Origin: Camellia lanceoleosa
Lineage: Eukaryota > Streptophyta > Magnoliopsida > Ericales > Theaceae
NCBI GenBank assembly: GCA_025200525.1
Contig: CM045770.1
Coordinates: 133,080,200-133,144,199, forward strand
DNA length: 64,000 nucleotides
Direction: 5' to 3'
Both the position numbers and the translations under genes were made by a program. Under the pieces are notes generated by a model. That model did no database searches. It saw only the letters and a program-made list of their open reading frames with translations, and was not told where the DNA came from. Shown piece after piece: positions 44,881 through 55,548 of the stretch; within the stretch, counting starts at the first letter, position 1; every line of letters begins with the position of its first letter.

Positions 44881-44998
44881 GTTAGAGACCCTAAAAGTTT
44901 TATCAAAATTTCTATCAAATATATATCCACATGGAACTTATATGGTGTGGGTCCCACACCTATGTGAGACATTTGGTAAAATTTTTAGGATCTCTAAC
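44881..44998. mobile_element. 118-bp hairpin MITE-like element
   Basis: The left end GTTAGAGACCCTAAAAG and the right end, reverse complemented, GTTAGAGATCCTAAAAA give inverted repeats of about 25-30 bp. The middle holds GGTGTGGGTCCCACACC, itself an inverted repeat. No target duplication is clear. Confidence 0.55.
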
Positions 44999-47471
44999 AT
45001 TTTTCTTTGATAGTTATATTATGAAATTTATTCTTGAATAACTCGGTATTCGACTTATTAGATCGATTAATTCGAATGACCAATCACATTGTCTATTTCC
45101 ATGATCCCAATTAAAGTAGGGGCAAAAGGCTCGTATAGATTAGACGTAATAATTTATTTGCACGTTGCAAGTTTCAAACCTAAAACCTTAAAGAGAGTAT
45201 GTTCCCAACTTCTTTAGGTTGTATTATGAAATCTACGTGTAGATTGAGTTTTAACCATACAATGATAATTGTGAATCAAATTCTAGGTAATATAATTCCT
45301 TGTTTGTAGTATAACTGTATCTTGCTGTCCACATTAATTTCGGTCCACGTTGGCTAATGGGGACAATGGTACACTACACATAAATGTCAAATTGTGGCCG
45401 TGGATGTGCTGTGTTGATGATGGATAATCCTATGAAGAGCTTCTTCATTTATTAGATATTAGCCTATCAGTCATGCTATATATAGAATAATAATAAATAT
45501 TTAAATTTTTTTAATATATAAATTATATTTTTTAAGAGTTTTTATAAATATAATTTAACAATCTTATCACTAACTATAGTATATGGAAGAAGTTGAAAAG
45601 AGTACTGCAGTAACTATACACAGGTTGTATCTATAATTATCTGAAAAGAGTAATGCAGTAACTATACACGGATTGTATTTATAATTATTTGTATAAGGGA
45701 ATTTTAAATACTGATCAGGGAATTTTAACCAAATTAATAAATAAAGGCATGTAGAAAGATATGTGGATTGAAAAAAGTTAATAAATGCTGATCAGAGAAT
45801 TTTGACCAAATCAATAAATGCTGAGTTTTTTTTTTAATGAAAAATTTAGAAAATTCAAATTGGAATATTGGAGCTCCCACAGGTCTTGGGATTAAAAACC
45901 CCATTTTACTTAATATATAGTATAGATTATTATTTTTAAATGTCTTTTTTTTTTAAATATCTTCTTTTTTTCCTTTTTTATATTATATTAAAGTTTAATA
46001 TTTTGATAATAATCATATGTGTTAGACTTTTTAAGGAATTAAATGTCTTTTTTTTTATTATATTATATTAAAGTTTAATATTTTGATAATAATCATATTT
46101 GTTGAACTTTTCAAGAAAATTTTTTAATACTTGTTTTTAATGCATTAAAATATTATTATGAGGGATAATAATCATATGTATTGGGACTTTTCAAAGAATT
46201 CATGTGTTGGATTTCAAATAATTTTTTTATGCTTATTCTTAATGCATTAAAGTGTTATTATGAGGGTATTGGGAGAAGTTAATAAATGATAAGGTTTTTT
46301 TTTTTTTAGATCAAAAATTTAGATTAAGAGATTGGAGCTCTCACAAAATATAGTATAAATGCTAGGTTTCAATTTTATCACTTGTATAATGTAACTTTTA
46401 TTTTCTTAGGTACAATGTTTAATGTAACTTTTATTCCCTTATGTATCTCTCATCAATATTGTTAATATGCATTACAAAAAATTAAAGTTTTAGAAATTAA
46501 AATTTAGGAATAAAATTATTTTACAGGAATCAAATATTTTTGTTACGAAAAGTATCATTATTAAATTTTTAGCAATGAAAATTAGACATTAGTGATGAAT
46601 TATTATCCTTGTGGGACCAAATTTTTTGTCTCAAAAAATAAACTATTTTGAGATCAAATTATTTTGCATGTAAGAGTCAATTTATTAGTAACATTTTTAA
46701 AATTTTGTCGCTAAAAGCCTTATTTTTTACTTTTTAGGAGAACTTTTTAGCTACTATCCTTATGACAATAAATATTGATCCCTAAATGTCTTTTGCAACA
46801 AAATTTTCACCTTTAGAGACCAAAACATTTGGTCTCTAAAACTCTTATATATTGTAGTGATAGGTCACTCTGCAATATATATATATATATATATTTTGTA
46901 TGTAGTAGATGCAAGTTATAATAACAATAACAATAATAATAATAATAATAATAGATCAACTAAGTTATAATTAATATCATAATAAATCATAAGTAATATT
47001 ATAATGGATCATAACCAAATGTCACAAAGACGATAACTAAATATATAATACATACCGAGGGCCACCCTGAGTTATTAAGGAACTAAGGTAAATTTTTTAA
47101 ATTAGACCCTTCATATATCATTATCAAAAAAAAAATGTTTAAATAAAATGATATCAAGACATAAAAAATCATTACATGAACTAAAAAGGATAAAAACTGT
47201 AGTCCTATTCCTTTATGATTTAACAAAATTTAGGTAACAAAAAAATACATATACAATAGTTGAATTTCAATTAATTAAATCGAATTTTTATTTTCTAATT
47301 TACTCGTACTTTAAGAGATAAAATTAATTGGGAGTAAGAATGAAAATTTTTTACTCAACTGAAGCAATATATGAAATTGGTAAGTTAGGTTTGACTATTT
47401 TTCGATATGAATCTAAATATGACATGACTCAATAATATGAATTATTACTTATATATTTTAATATTCATTAA
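44999..47471. other. AT-rich spacer with short tandem repeats
   Basis: No gene is supported. Noted inside: a 48-bp tandem duplication at 45595-45690 (GAAAAGAGTA(C/A)TGCAGTAAC) and a doubled segment at about 45985-46110 (ATTAAAGTTTAATATTTTGA). There are also repeats of ATTATTATGAGGG near 46150 and 46255, a (TA)n run at 46875-46893 and an (AAT)n run at 46920-46952. Confidence 0.6.
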
Positions 47472-47644
47472 TGTTGTGTTTGGTTGGGGGATTTGGAAAA
47501 GGATTTGGGAAAGGATTTGGAAAGAGAAAGGGAAAAAGTATGTGAAATTAGGTGAAATAGAGGTATATTTTATTCACATTTCACTTGCCTTTTTCCCTTT
47601 TCATTTTCAATTCCCTTCCCAAATCCTCCAACTAAACATAACAT
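47472..47644. mobile_element. 173-bp MITE with TAA flanks (Tourist-like candidate)
   Basis: The left end TGTTGTGTTTGGTTGGGGG and the right end, reverse complemented, TGTTATGTTTAGTTGGAGG give inverted repeats that continue as GATTTGG(A/G)AA. TAA flanks both ends (47469-47471 and 47645-47647), the 3-bp duplication used by PIF/Harbinger elements. Confidence 0.55.
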
Positions 47645-48044
47645 AAAGGATGCTATGATATGTTTTTAATCTTTTATTTAACTCCATACAACTGAATAAA
47701 ATGGTATGCAAAATAATGATTTAAGGCTAATATCTTTTTTCATTTAAGATGTGCATTTTTTGTTACCTATTCTACAGCCAATCTAATAAAAAATATATAG
47801 TAACAAGGTATAGTTTTTTTAATTAGAAAAATGTAATTGAGTTAAAGTCAAACATTTTATCAATAATTTCATGAGAAAATTAGTGATAAATCCAAACTAA
47901 GAAGGGTACAAAACATTAGATTTAGTGGATATTTTTTTATTGGTGAGAGATCTATCATTTGTGAAATAGTTTGGTGAGAAAACCCTATTGTTGTTTTGAA
48001 GGACATTTTCAAATCTTTTTTTTTTTTCTGTTCAATTTTTTCAA

Positions 48045-48250
48045 ACCTATCTATTCAATATGTATCTATCTATCAGATTATTTTCTATCTATTCAAATTT
48101 GTATCTATCTGTTCAAATTATTTTCTATCTATTCAAAATTTTCTTATCTATCTGTTCAATTTTTTTACCTATCTGTTGAAATATTTTTTATATATTGAAA
48201 TTTTTAATCTACTTTTTTGCTTATCTGTTCAACAAAACAATCACAATCTT
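48045..48250. repeat. Degenerate CTATCTATTCAAATT simple repeat
   Basis: Variants of TATCTATCTGTTCAAATT recur about a dozen times. Open frames through this stretch repeat Y/L/S/I residues and are not genes. The rest of 47645-48618 shows no feature I can name. Confidence 0.6.
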
Positions 48251-48618
48251 TAATTTTTTTTTTTTATCTGTTGAAATAATGATATGTATAAATTTTCCTT
48301 TCTATATCTATTGGTATCTCTTTCTCTCACGCATCATCTCTTTTCTCTCTCTACTTGTTTGTATTTCTTTGCACTTCCAAAGTAATCATCTTCTCTGTCA
48401 AAGTCTTCACAAAGATCTGCACAACATCAACACTAGTATTCGAGACAGCTTCGATAGCATTGTTAGCTTTAATTCTTGTATTCGAAGACTCATAAATCTC
48501 ATATCAAAATTAATCCGCAAATCACACTCTCTAACCGATTGTATTTCAATGTTATCACACAAAAAAGTTAATCGATTCATTCAAGACGAGTGTATCAGTA
48601 ATTGTAAGTGTTGATTTT

Positions 48619-49142
48619 TGACCACACAACCAAATAGGGAGCTTAGTTAAAGAGTACGTGGTATAATAGATTAAGCTAACAACCTGTCAACAAGAAAATG
48701 AGAACACCACGGTGATTCATCCATCTAAGGGCACTCTGACGATCAAATCACTCAAATAATCTCTCAAAGATATCACACAAGTACTAAATTTACAAAATAT
48801 AGCGTCCCTTAGACCCATGAGAATGCCTTTCATTTTATAGCCATCATTAACTTAGTCCCCTAGAACTCTCATTTCATAGGACTCAAGCACAATGCTTATC
48901 TCTAACTCTTAGGTAGATAGGGATAAACTCCTGAAGAACCTTATCCTTATCCAGACTAAGAATCTCCTTTTATCTAGGACTCTAGTTCCTTATCCAAATA
49001 TCTCAGATTCCGGCATTACCGTACCGAACCTTGGCAATGCCACAATCACCTTGGTAACACATGACCCGCCCACGTAGCACCTCGACCGACATCTCAAAGG
49101 CACCTTGGCCATGTGGCGTCATTCTCAAAATACTTCCTCACA
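48619..49142 (-). repeat. 3' LTR of Tat2 (left copy)
   Basis: On the minus strand it begins TGTGAGGAAGTATTTTGAG at 49142 and ends GGTTGTGTGGTCA at 48619. The minus-strand TATA box lies near 48833-48839. The start resembles that of Tat1 (TGTAGRGATGTATTTTCTGAG). Confidence 0.87.
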
Positions 49143-49156
49143 ACTACCCTCTAGGT
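49143..49156 (-). promoter_or_regulatory. Polypurine tract of Tat2
   Basis: The minus strand reads CCTAGAGGGTAGT directly before the 3' LTR, preceded by AATAGAA as in Tat1. Confidence 0.6.
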
Positions 49157-49439
49157 TCTATTATCTCGGCAACCTAAGATGATGGAACCTATATCGTTTG
49201 ATTTCTAACTACGTCGGCCAAATAAATATACTTCTTCGACTAAGATCAAGTCTCGTCGGCGCCAAGAAACAAGGACTCAAGTGTCCACTCATCAAGAATC
49301 AATAACCAAAAGTCAAGCTTTTTCAACATCTCAACCGAGATCGCTTCTCTAGCCGACGTCATTACCCTCACTAGTTCAACAATTTCAAGAGCCCCCTTTA
49401 CACATGTGTTGTCACGCTCTATTACCCTAACTATTTCTC

Positions 49440-50337
49440 CCACATGTCACCACTTTACTGGTCCGTACCCATCACGTGTCATCAAGTCACATCAATTCTG
49501 CTACGCCCCTGCCAGGCACGTCGTCCATGGCAGTTTCATTATGTTTTGTTGCCTTTTTACTTTTGACAAAAGCTTTTTTTCTCTCTCTCCGTCTCTTCAC
49601 TTTTGTAAACACAATATCTCTTTCTTCTCCAACTTTCTCTCTCTAAAATTTCTCTCTCAAACCGCGATTGAAGCCTTCTGCAACTGCTTTGTTCTCCACT
49701 TCCGATGACTGTCCGACTGTTCCATTCCGTCTAAGAGCATCGTCTGACTCCAGCAAACTTCATTTCGGCATCTATTTCTTCGGCTCCATTCTGTAAGTCT
49801 TTGAATCCCTTTATGTTTTGTTTTGGTTTTCTTATTGTTCCTTAGTGCATCTCCTTTGTGGACTATTCATATGCCATACCTTGCTTTTGCTCTGCATTGA
49901 ATTTGTATTCCTATTCAACTCTCACTGTTCTGTATGTTTATGCTTTGATTTGTTCAATGTTCTTTACGTTCCTGATTTTGTTTCCTTGTGCTCCATTTTT
50001 GTTCACATTTCTTGCACACTGCCTTACACTTAATCGTTAGATGTCACGAATCGATGGTTTCAAAATCTATCAATGCCTCTGATTGTATTTCTTGATTTTG
50101 AATCTCATTTTTCTCTGTTCTTCTTGTCTACTTTCGATATTATTTCTTTTGATTCTTGCCCCTTTATGCTGATCTTGCATAGATTTATGATTGGGTTTTG
50201 TATTAGAACACTGTGTACTTAAGAAAACTACAATAATCCATCCTTCGACACTTAATTAGGGTTTAGCCGAGGTCCTCAAACCCACTCAGTCCATTTTTCC
50301 AACAATAAACCTGACCAAATTCCCTCTAGCCGAGGTC
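49440..50337 (+). other. Leader region of the Tat2 antisense module
   Basis: A CT-rich stretch at 49565-49670 and CTGTAAGTC at about 49791-49799 give the look of a 5' untranslated leader with a leader intron. The piece ACTTTTGACAAAAGC resembles the same region of Tat1 (minus strand, about 17385). Open frames here are short and Phe/Cys/Leu-rich, and I do not call them genes. Confidence 0.4.
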
Positions 50338-52695
50338 ATGGGTATGTTCAAATGGAGGGCAGACTCACTCAATAAGCTTGAGTTCTTTCATAAGAAGTTC
50401 AACATTCCAGCCGATGTTCATCTTAGGCTGGCTGGAAAGGAGCACTCCATCATGCCTGGAGAGACCTATATGTCTTTTCCAGTGGTGTCCATCATCAAGG
50501 GCGGAATCAGATTCCCCCTTGACATTCTTTTCAGAGAAGTTTTACACTTCTACAAACTTAACCCCATGCAATTAGCCATTAACACATTTAGGGTTATTAA
50601 CGACATTGCCGAGTTGTCTCGTCGTGAAAATGCTAGGATCACCCTTATCAACATCCAATACTGCTACACCATGTGTGGCCTCAAGTCCACCAATGGCTAC
50701 ATCTATTACCTCAAACCCAGATCCACTCATACAAACTGATAGCCGACCTCCCAGACTCCAACAAAGGCGCTGGAGATTACTACCTGATTGTCTCAGGCAA
50801 TTAGGAGTTCGCACCAGACGATGATTTTTGTCTTTACCCTTTACGTCGAGGAGTCTTTAGGGAAGACTATGGTAAGAACTTGGTCATTTAATGTCCCATG
50901 TTCTTAACATTCATGCTTATATGTCTTTCTGGTTCTAATGTCTTCTTTGATTTTTGTAGCTCTTCTTCAGTCGAGCAAATCTTTCCGGCATTCCTATATC
51001 CTGAGCCAAGATCTCAAATGACTCTTGGACTTGCCCATAAAAAAATACAAGGTCCCTATCCTCCTAAACTACGTGCCGACACATTGCTCTTCACTTTCCC
51101 ACGTTCCTCGAAGGAGCAAGACACCACTATTAGCATCAACTCAACCAACTACTTCTTCGCCAAGGCCAGATCAGGCATCAACGTTTGATCCAGCCAATGA
51201 GCCATCTTCATCAACTCCAACCCAATACTTTCCACCATCCCAACGTCAACGCCACCACCGACCTCTAAAAGCTCTAGCCGGCAAAACTCGAAGCCGAAAG
51301 CACCGAGGTTTGGACACGCCAAGCTACGATCCAACAAATCCTCCACTAGCCCTTCCGACATTTAAACTTGGCACCAGAGTCATTGTCATCACCACCGTCA
51401 AAAAGATGGGTCACAAACCGACAATTGCCAAGGACTTGTTGGTTGGTTTGCCCGATATTGTGACTCTTCAATCCACCCGTTTCCTCTCAATCCAAACCAA
51501 AACCGAAGTAGAAAATGGTAAAGTAGGCCAAGGCTAAGGCCACAATTACCGTCATCCCCTATGATTTTAAGAAGAATTCAAAGGATTCTGTTCCCATATC
51601 CAAGCTGGTTGACGCCGACAAAAGGCCAGCCGGGGCTAAGTCTGCTAATGTGCCCTCAAAGAAAAAGTCGAGATCTAAAGATCTAGATGGTGGGAGTGGT
51701 TTCTACCTCGAGGAAACTTGGGCCCCCAAGGTCCTGGTTGGAGACCAACTACTAAAGGCTAATGACAGGGCTATTAAGAGCCTTGAGATCGGGACTGCTC
51801 AGTCAACAGCAATTCTCTTGCAGGCCGACATGAACCAAATAGCCGAGTTCAACTAGTATAAGAACTTCACGATGATGATGCGACATTCAATCTTGGTAAG
51901 TTTTCTCCTTCTATCTTTCCATTCAACTTCCATTTCCGTCATTTGTACTTAGCCAAATTTTTTTAACTTTCTCTTCCTCTTGCAGGCCATCCAGCATACT
52001 CACTCTTATGCTGTGAAAGCTGAGATTGTGAAGAAAGACCTGGTCAAAAAGACCTAGGAGGCTGCAGGCTTTCTCTCTTCACTTAATAGCTCTAAAGCAA
52101 AGATCAAGGGCCTAAACTACTAAGACTGTTGCTGAAGTGGCTAAGGTCAAGGCCAAGGCTACCGAGGTCAAAGCAATGGAAGTTGAGGCCAAGCTTAAAG
52201 AGGCCCTTAAGATGAAGGAGGTGGAGACAAAGGCTACCGACGGGAAGGCATATGAAAAGGGGCAAGCTGATATGCATTATCAGTATAAGAGTCAAGTCAA
52301 TCTAGCCTGCAACAAAGATTATTACTTGGGTTAGATGGTTGCGCTCAAAAAACTGTCAGTCCCCGATAATTCGCCACTTCAGGACATCAGTCAACTCAAG
52401 GTGGCCTTTCTTCCTTTACCTGACCACTTTGAGGAGCAAGGCAAAGAAGATGACGCCGACAATAAAGAAGACGAGGCCAAGGCTGAAGAGAATGAGGTCG
52501 CTACTAGGGCCAAGTCCCCTGCTCTAAATGCTCAAGTCTTAGACCTAACTGAAGATGACGAGGATGAGGTTTCCAAGAGCACCACACCGAAGAAAAGCTT
52601 CTCTTCTAAAGCCAAGGTCCTTGCTACTGAAAAGAGCCTAGACCAGACTTTATAAGAAATTGATGCCAAGGTTGCAGCTGATGCCGAGAACAATA
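50338..52695 (+). pseudogene. Antisense ORF module of Tat2 (aORF), two introns
   Basis: The likely start is the ATG at 50338, opening 133 codons. FNIPADVHLRLAG, SFPVVSIIKGGIRFPLDILF, then LNPMQLAINTFRVIN and GYIYYLKPRSTH form a domain resembling the putative gypsy-type transposon domain (Transposase_28). Introns 50872-50959 and 51896-51985 have GT..AG borders at the same places as in Tat1. A Ser/Pro-rich linker, a Lys/Glu/Ala-rich coiled coil (52137-52250) with EKGQADMHYQYKSQV, and an acidic tail with VLDLTEDDEDE (52536-52568) follow. Stops and frame changes break it. It is transcribed, if at all, against gag-pol. Function unknown; a nuclear role is inferred from the basic linker and acidic tail of the pair. 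Confidence 0.7.
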
Positions 52696-53013
52696 AACCA
52701 TAGACTAGTACTTAGAATTTTTTTCCCTTTCTGTTGTACTTTTTCTTTTCTTTTGGATAGTTACAATCTTTTTTTTTAACAATCTCCGTTTTCTTGGGCC
52801 GATGTGCCTTTTTCATGTACATGAACAAGCTTTCTCTTTTAATGCTTGCCTTTCTTCCTCTTCTTCTAAATGTTGTTTATCTGTTTCTTTATGTATGCTC
52901 ATTGTCTTTATCTCTTGTATGTTTTCATACTTAGAATTTTTCTTATCTTTCCAAGTCTGACAACTTGGTTCCTTACCTTGGATTACAATACCTCGGATAA
53001 ATTACCTCGGATT

Positions 53014-53256
53014 ATAATTGATCAATCATCTCAGATAGTGTTTTTGATATTTATCTCAGATAAATTTAACTTGTAAAATTTTGCCCAAAAATTTTCACAA
53101 GTGCTACACTCACTCATGTTTCCTACATCATCTCCGATAGTATCTCTAACATTTATTTCGGATAATTTCAACTTGTAAAATTTTTCTGAAGATTTTCACA
53201 AGTGTTATATTCACTTTGCTTCCTGCCCCCTAATGTGAACCTAAGTATTAGTTATG
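53014..53256. repeat. Two 122-bp units, each with a strong hairpin (Tat2)
   Basis: 53069-53102 reads ACTTGTAAAATTTT, a GCCCA loop, then AAAATTTTCACAAGT, nearly perfect arms of 14-15 bp. 53171-53203 is a second, slightly worn copy. Both carry the ACTTGT/ACAAGT ends found in the Tat1 array. The position, between integrase and the 3' end of the antisense module, is the same as in Tat1. Confidence 0.75.
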
Positions 53257-53399
53257 TTCACATTAAGGATACATCGCCTAGTTCTTGCCTAAGTCGAATT
53301 TAGACATGCATGACCGAGGTCATCACGCTTGGCTTGCCCAAACTAAACACTTAAGGCTTGACCTTAGTGTACCGAGAGTATTAGCTACCTCGGCTTTTC

Positions 53400-53775
53400 G
53401 TACAAACCGACCAAAACATGGCTAGTTTCGCCTTGTTTCACTTTGGAACATTGTCTTATACTTAGTTCAACTTTACAAATATGGCAAGTCAAAGTTAATT
53501 GCCTTGTTTCGCTTTGTACTTAGTTCAACTCTAGCATCATGGTAAGTTTAAGCTAATCGCCTTGTTCACCATGGAAACATCACCTTGATTCACTTTGAAA
53601 CATCACCTTAGTTCAACTTTACCATCACGGCAAGTCTAAATTGATCGAATTGTTCACCATGGGAACATCGCCTTATTTCACTTTAAAACATCGCCTTGTA
53701 CTTAGTTCAACTCTACCACCACGGCAAGTCTAAGTTGATCACCTTGTTCATTATGGGAACATTGCCTTATACTTT
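53400..53775. repeat. Degenerate tandem repeat, about 4 units (Tat2)
   Basis: AGTTCAACTCTACCATCACGGCAAGT and TCGCCTTGTTCACCATGG(A/G)AACATC alternate through the stretch, with units of about 60-95 bp. It lies between the hairpin units and the integrase remnant. No coding sequence. Confidence 0.6.
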
Positions 53776-53984
53776 CTCAATCGTATCTCGCAATCACAAA
53801 TTTCAACAACATTTTGTAAAACCAAAAATCGATACTAGTATTTAATTAATACTTCAGCTAAAATTCAAATTACATAGGGAAAGAAAAACTATAAATCAGT
53901 GATAGAAAAATTTCAGATTGCTGGTATTCCAAGGTCTTGGCAACTCCTTGCCATCAGTGTCTTAAAGCCAATATGCGCCATTTC

Positions 53985-54534
53985 TGGCGACCGAAATAAT
54001 GTGATATGGTCCTTTCTAGTTTGGGCCAAGCTTGCCCTACCTACGATCCTTCTTATTGCCGACGACCTTCTTGAGGACGAGGTCTCCAATCTGAAACTCC
54101 CTAGGATTGACCTTCTTATTGTATGCCCTGGCAAGTTGTTGCTGGTATGCCCCCAGCTGAGTTGCTGCTCTTTCTCTTCTCTCCTCAATTAAGTCCAGAT
54201 CTCGGGCAAAGAACGCCTCGTTTGTTTCATTCTCTACTTCTTGGGTTCTAATTTCAGGGATGTCGATTTCCAATGGAATGACAGCCTCTGTGCCATAAGC
54301 AATGGCAAAAGGAGACTCACCAGTAGATCTTCTCAGCATAGTTCAATATGCCCATAGGACATTGGGCAGTTCCTCTACCCATTTGCCCTTGGTAGCTTCA
54401 AACCTTTTCTTGATTCCCTCCAAGATGGTCTTGTTTGACGCTTCGACTTGACCATTACTCTGGGAAAGCTGGGAGTTGAATAATAGTTCTTAATCTTGTA
54501 CTTCGCACAAAAGTTTTTGATCAACTTGCTGTCC
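53985..54534 (-). pseudogene. Integrase C-terminal remnant of Tat2
   Basis: On the minus strand the remnant starts abruptly at [18 protein letters not shown] (54533 downward), just after the second catalytic Asp block. It passes the Glu region in another frame and is open at 54339-54037 with STGESPFAIAYGTEAVIPL and ARAYNKKVNPREFQIGDLVL. The text is colinear with Tat1 12770-13250. The abrupt start is the deletion junction with the 5' LTR. The C-terminal end near 53985 has further breaks. Confidence 0.85.
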
Positions 54535-55051
54535 AACCACACAACCAAACAGGAAACTTAGCTGGAGAGCACATGGCAGAATAGTTTAAGCCAACAACCT
54601 ACAAGAAAATGAGAATACCGCGGCAGTTCATCCACTCGGGGGCACTCAGATGATCAAGTCAGTCAAATAATCTCTCAAAGATATCACACAAGTACTAAAT
54701 TTACAAAATAAAATGTCCCTTAGACCCACGCAAGTGCCTTACTTTTATAGCCAGCATTGACTTAGTCCCCTCGAAGCCTCACTCCATAGGACTCAAGCAC
54801 AATGTTTATCTCAGACTCTCAGCTAGATAGGGATAAACTCCTCAAGAGCCTTATCCTTATCCAGACTGAGAGCCTTCTTTTATCTAAGACACTAGTCCAT
54901 CATCGAAATATCTTGCATTTTGGCATTACAATACCGAACCTCGACAACGCCACAATCACCTTGGCAAACATAACACGCTCACATGGCACCTCAGCCGACA
55001 TTTTGAAGGCACCTTGGCCACATGATGTCATTCTCAAAATCCTTTCTCACA
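54535..55051 (-). repeat. 5' LTR of Tat2 (right copy), truncated at its inner end
   Basis: Matches 48619-49142. The outer end on the minus strand is TGTGAGAAAGG at 55051. The inner end reads GGTTGTGTGGTT and then passes directly into integrase sequence, so the LTR has lost its last bases and no PBS follows. The minus-strand TATA box is near 54743-54749. Confidence 0.85.
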
Positions 55052-55245
55052 ATAATAATAAGAATTGAATCATTATTCAACAAAAACCCCAGATTTCAGG
55101 TCAAGAATCGAGGCAAAGGGAGTGTGAAATCACATCGACCGTGAAACTTCTTCTTGCTGGAGAACCGACGCCAAGAATCTCTATGAATCGATTTCAATTT
55201 GTCAAGAGGATTGACAACGACGAGAGGATAGCTAGCACAACAGTC

Positions 55246-55548
55246 TCATTTGGAAGAAAATGTGCCTCTAGGCTCCATGATTATAGATTGAGATATAAAC
55301 AGGGAGAGCTTGTGAGTTGCCTTTAGAGTAAACCAAGAGGTAACAATTGTAGCCTCCAACTTTGAAGTAGCAATGAGGTAGATCGGAGCTCCGATGCCCA
55401 TGCATTGTGCATAGTGTCCCTTGTTCAGATAGCGAGCGATGAAGTCGACGTGGAACTGAAGTTCGGCCTTGATCAACTTCATCTCCGACTTCTTTCTATT
55501 CCCTCATATCCTTCCTTCAACTCCCTTCGCCTCAACTGTCGTCGAGTT
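55246..55548 (-). pseudogene. Histone H2A pseudogene
   Basis: Read on the minus strand from about 55548: VEAKGVEGRI, stop, GNRKKSEMKLIKAELQFH, then IARYLNKGHYAQCMGIGAP and IYLIA. This follows the H2A N-terminal tail and first helix ([50 protein letters not shown] in plant H2A). Identity is roughly 60 percent over the core by eye. After IYLIA (about 55369) the match stops and the rest, to 55246, does not resemble H2A. The in-frame stop, P to H and GR to DF changes in the core, and lost C-terminus show a dead copy. Intact H2A would pair with H2B in the nucleosome. This is the only host-derived protein remnant I recognise here. Confidence 0.6.

Larger units (their letters stand above)
48619..55051 (-). 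mobile_element. Internally deleted Tat-lineage element (Tat2), relative of Tat1
   Basis: LTRs at 48619-49142 and 54535-55051 are similar to each other, and their starts and PPT resemble those of Tat1. On the minus strand from 55051 the order is 5' LTR, integrase C-terminal half, hairpin repeats, antisense module, PPT, 3' LTR. PBS, gag, protease, RT, RNase H and the integrase N-terminus are absent, because the 5' LTR joins integrase directly near 54533. The LTR copies differ at many sites. No target duplication was found (ATTTT to the left, ATAAT to the right). Confidence 0.85.

Noticed and set aside
47971..48614. Overlapping plus-strand open frames up to 139 codons
   Set aside because: They cross a CTATCTATTCAAATT simple repeat and are rich in Tyr/Leu/Ser/Ile/Phe; no domain and no gene context.
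49406..50040. Plus-strand frames (100, 71 and 60 codons)
   Set aside because: A CT-rich leader region explains the Phe/Ser/Leu/Cys-rich text; they overlap in two frames with no domain.
48614..55056. Target duplication for Tat2
   Set aside because: The flanks ATTTT and ATAAT do not match. The lack of a duplication is recorded and not forced by shifting ends.
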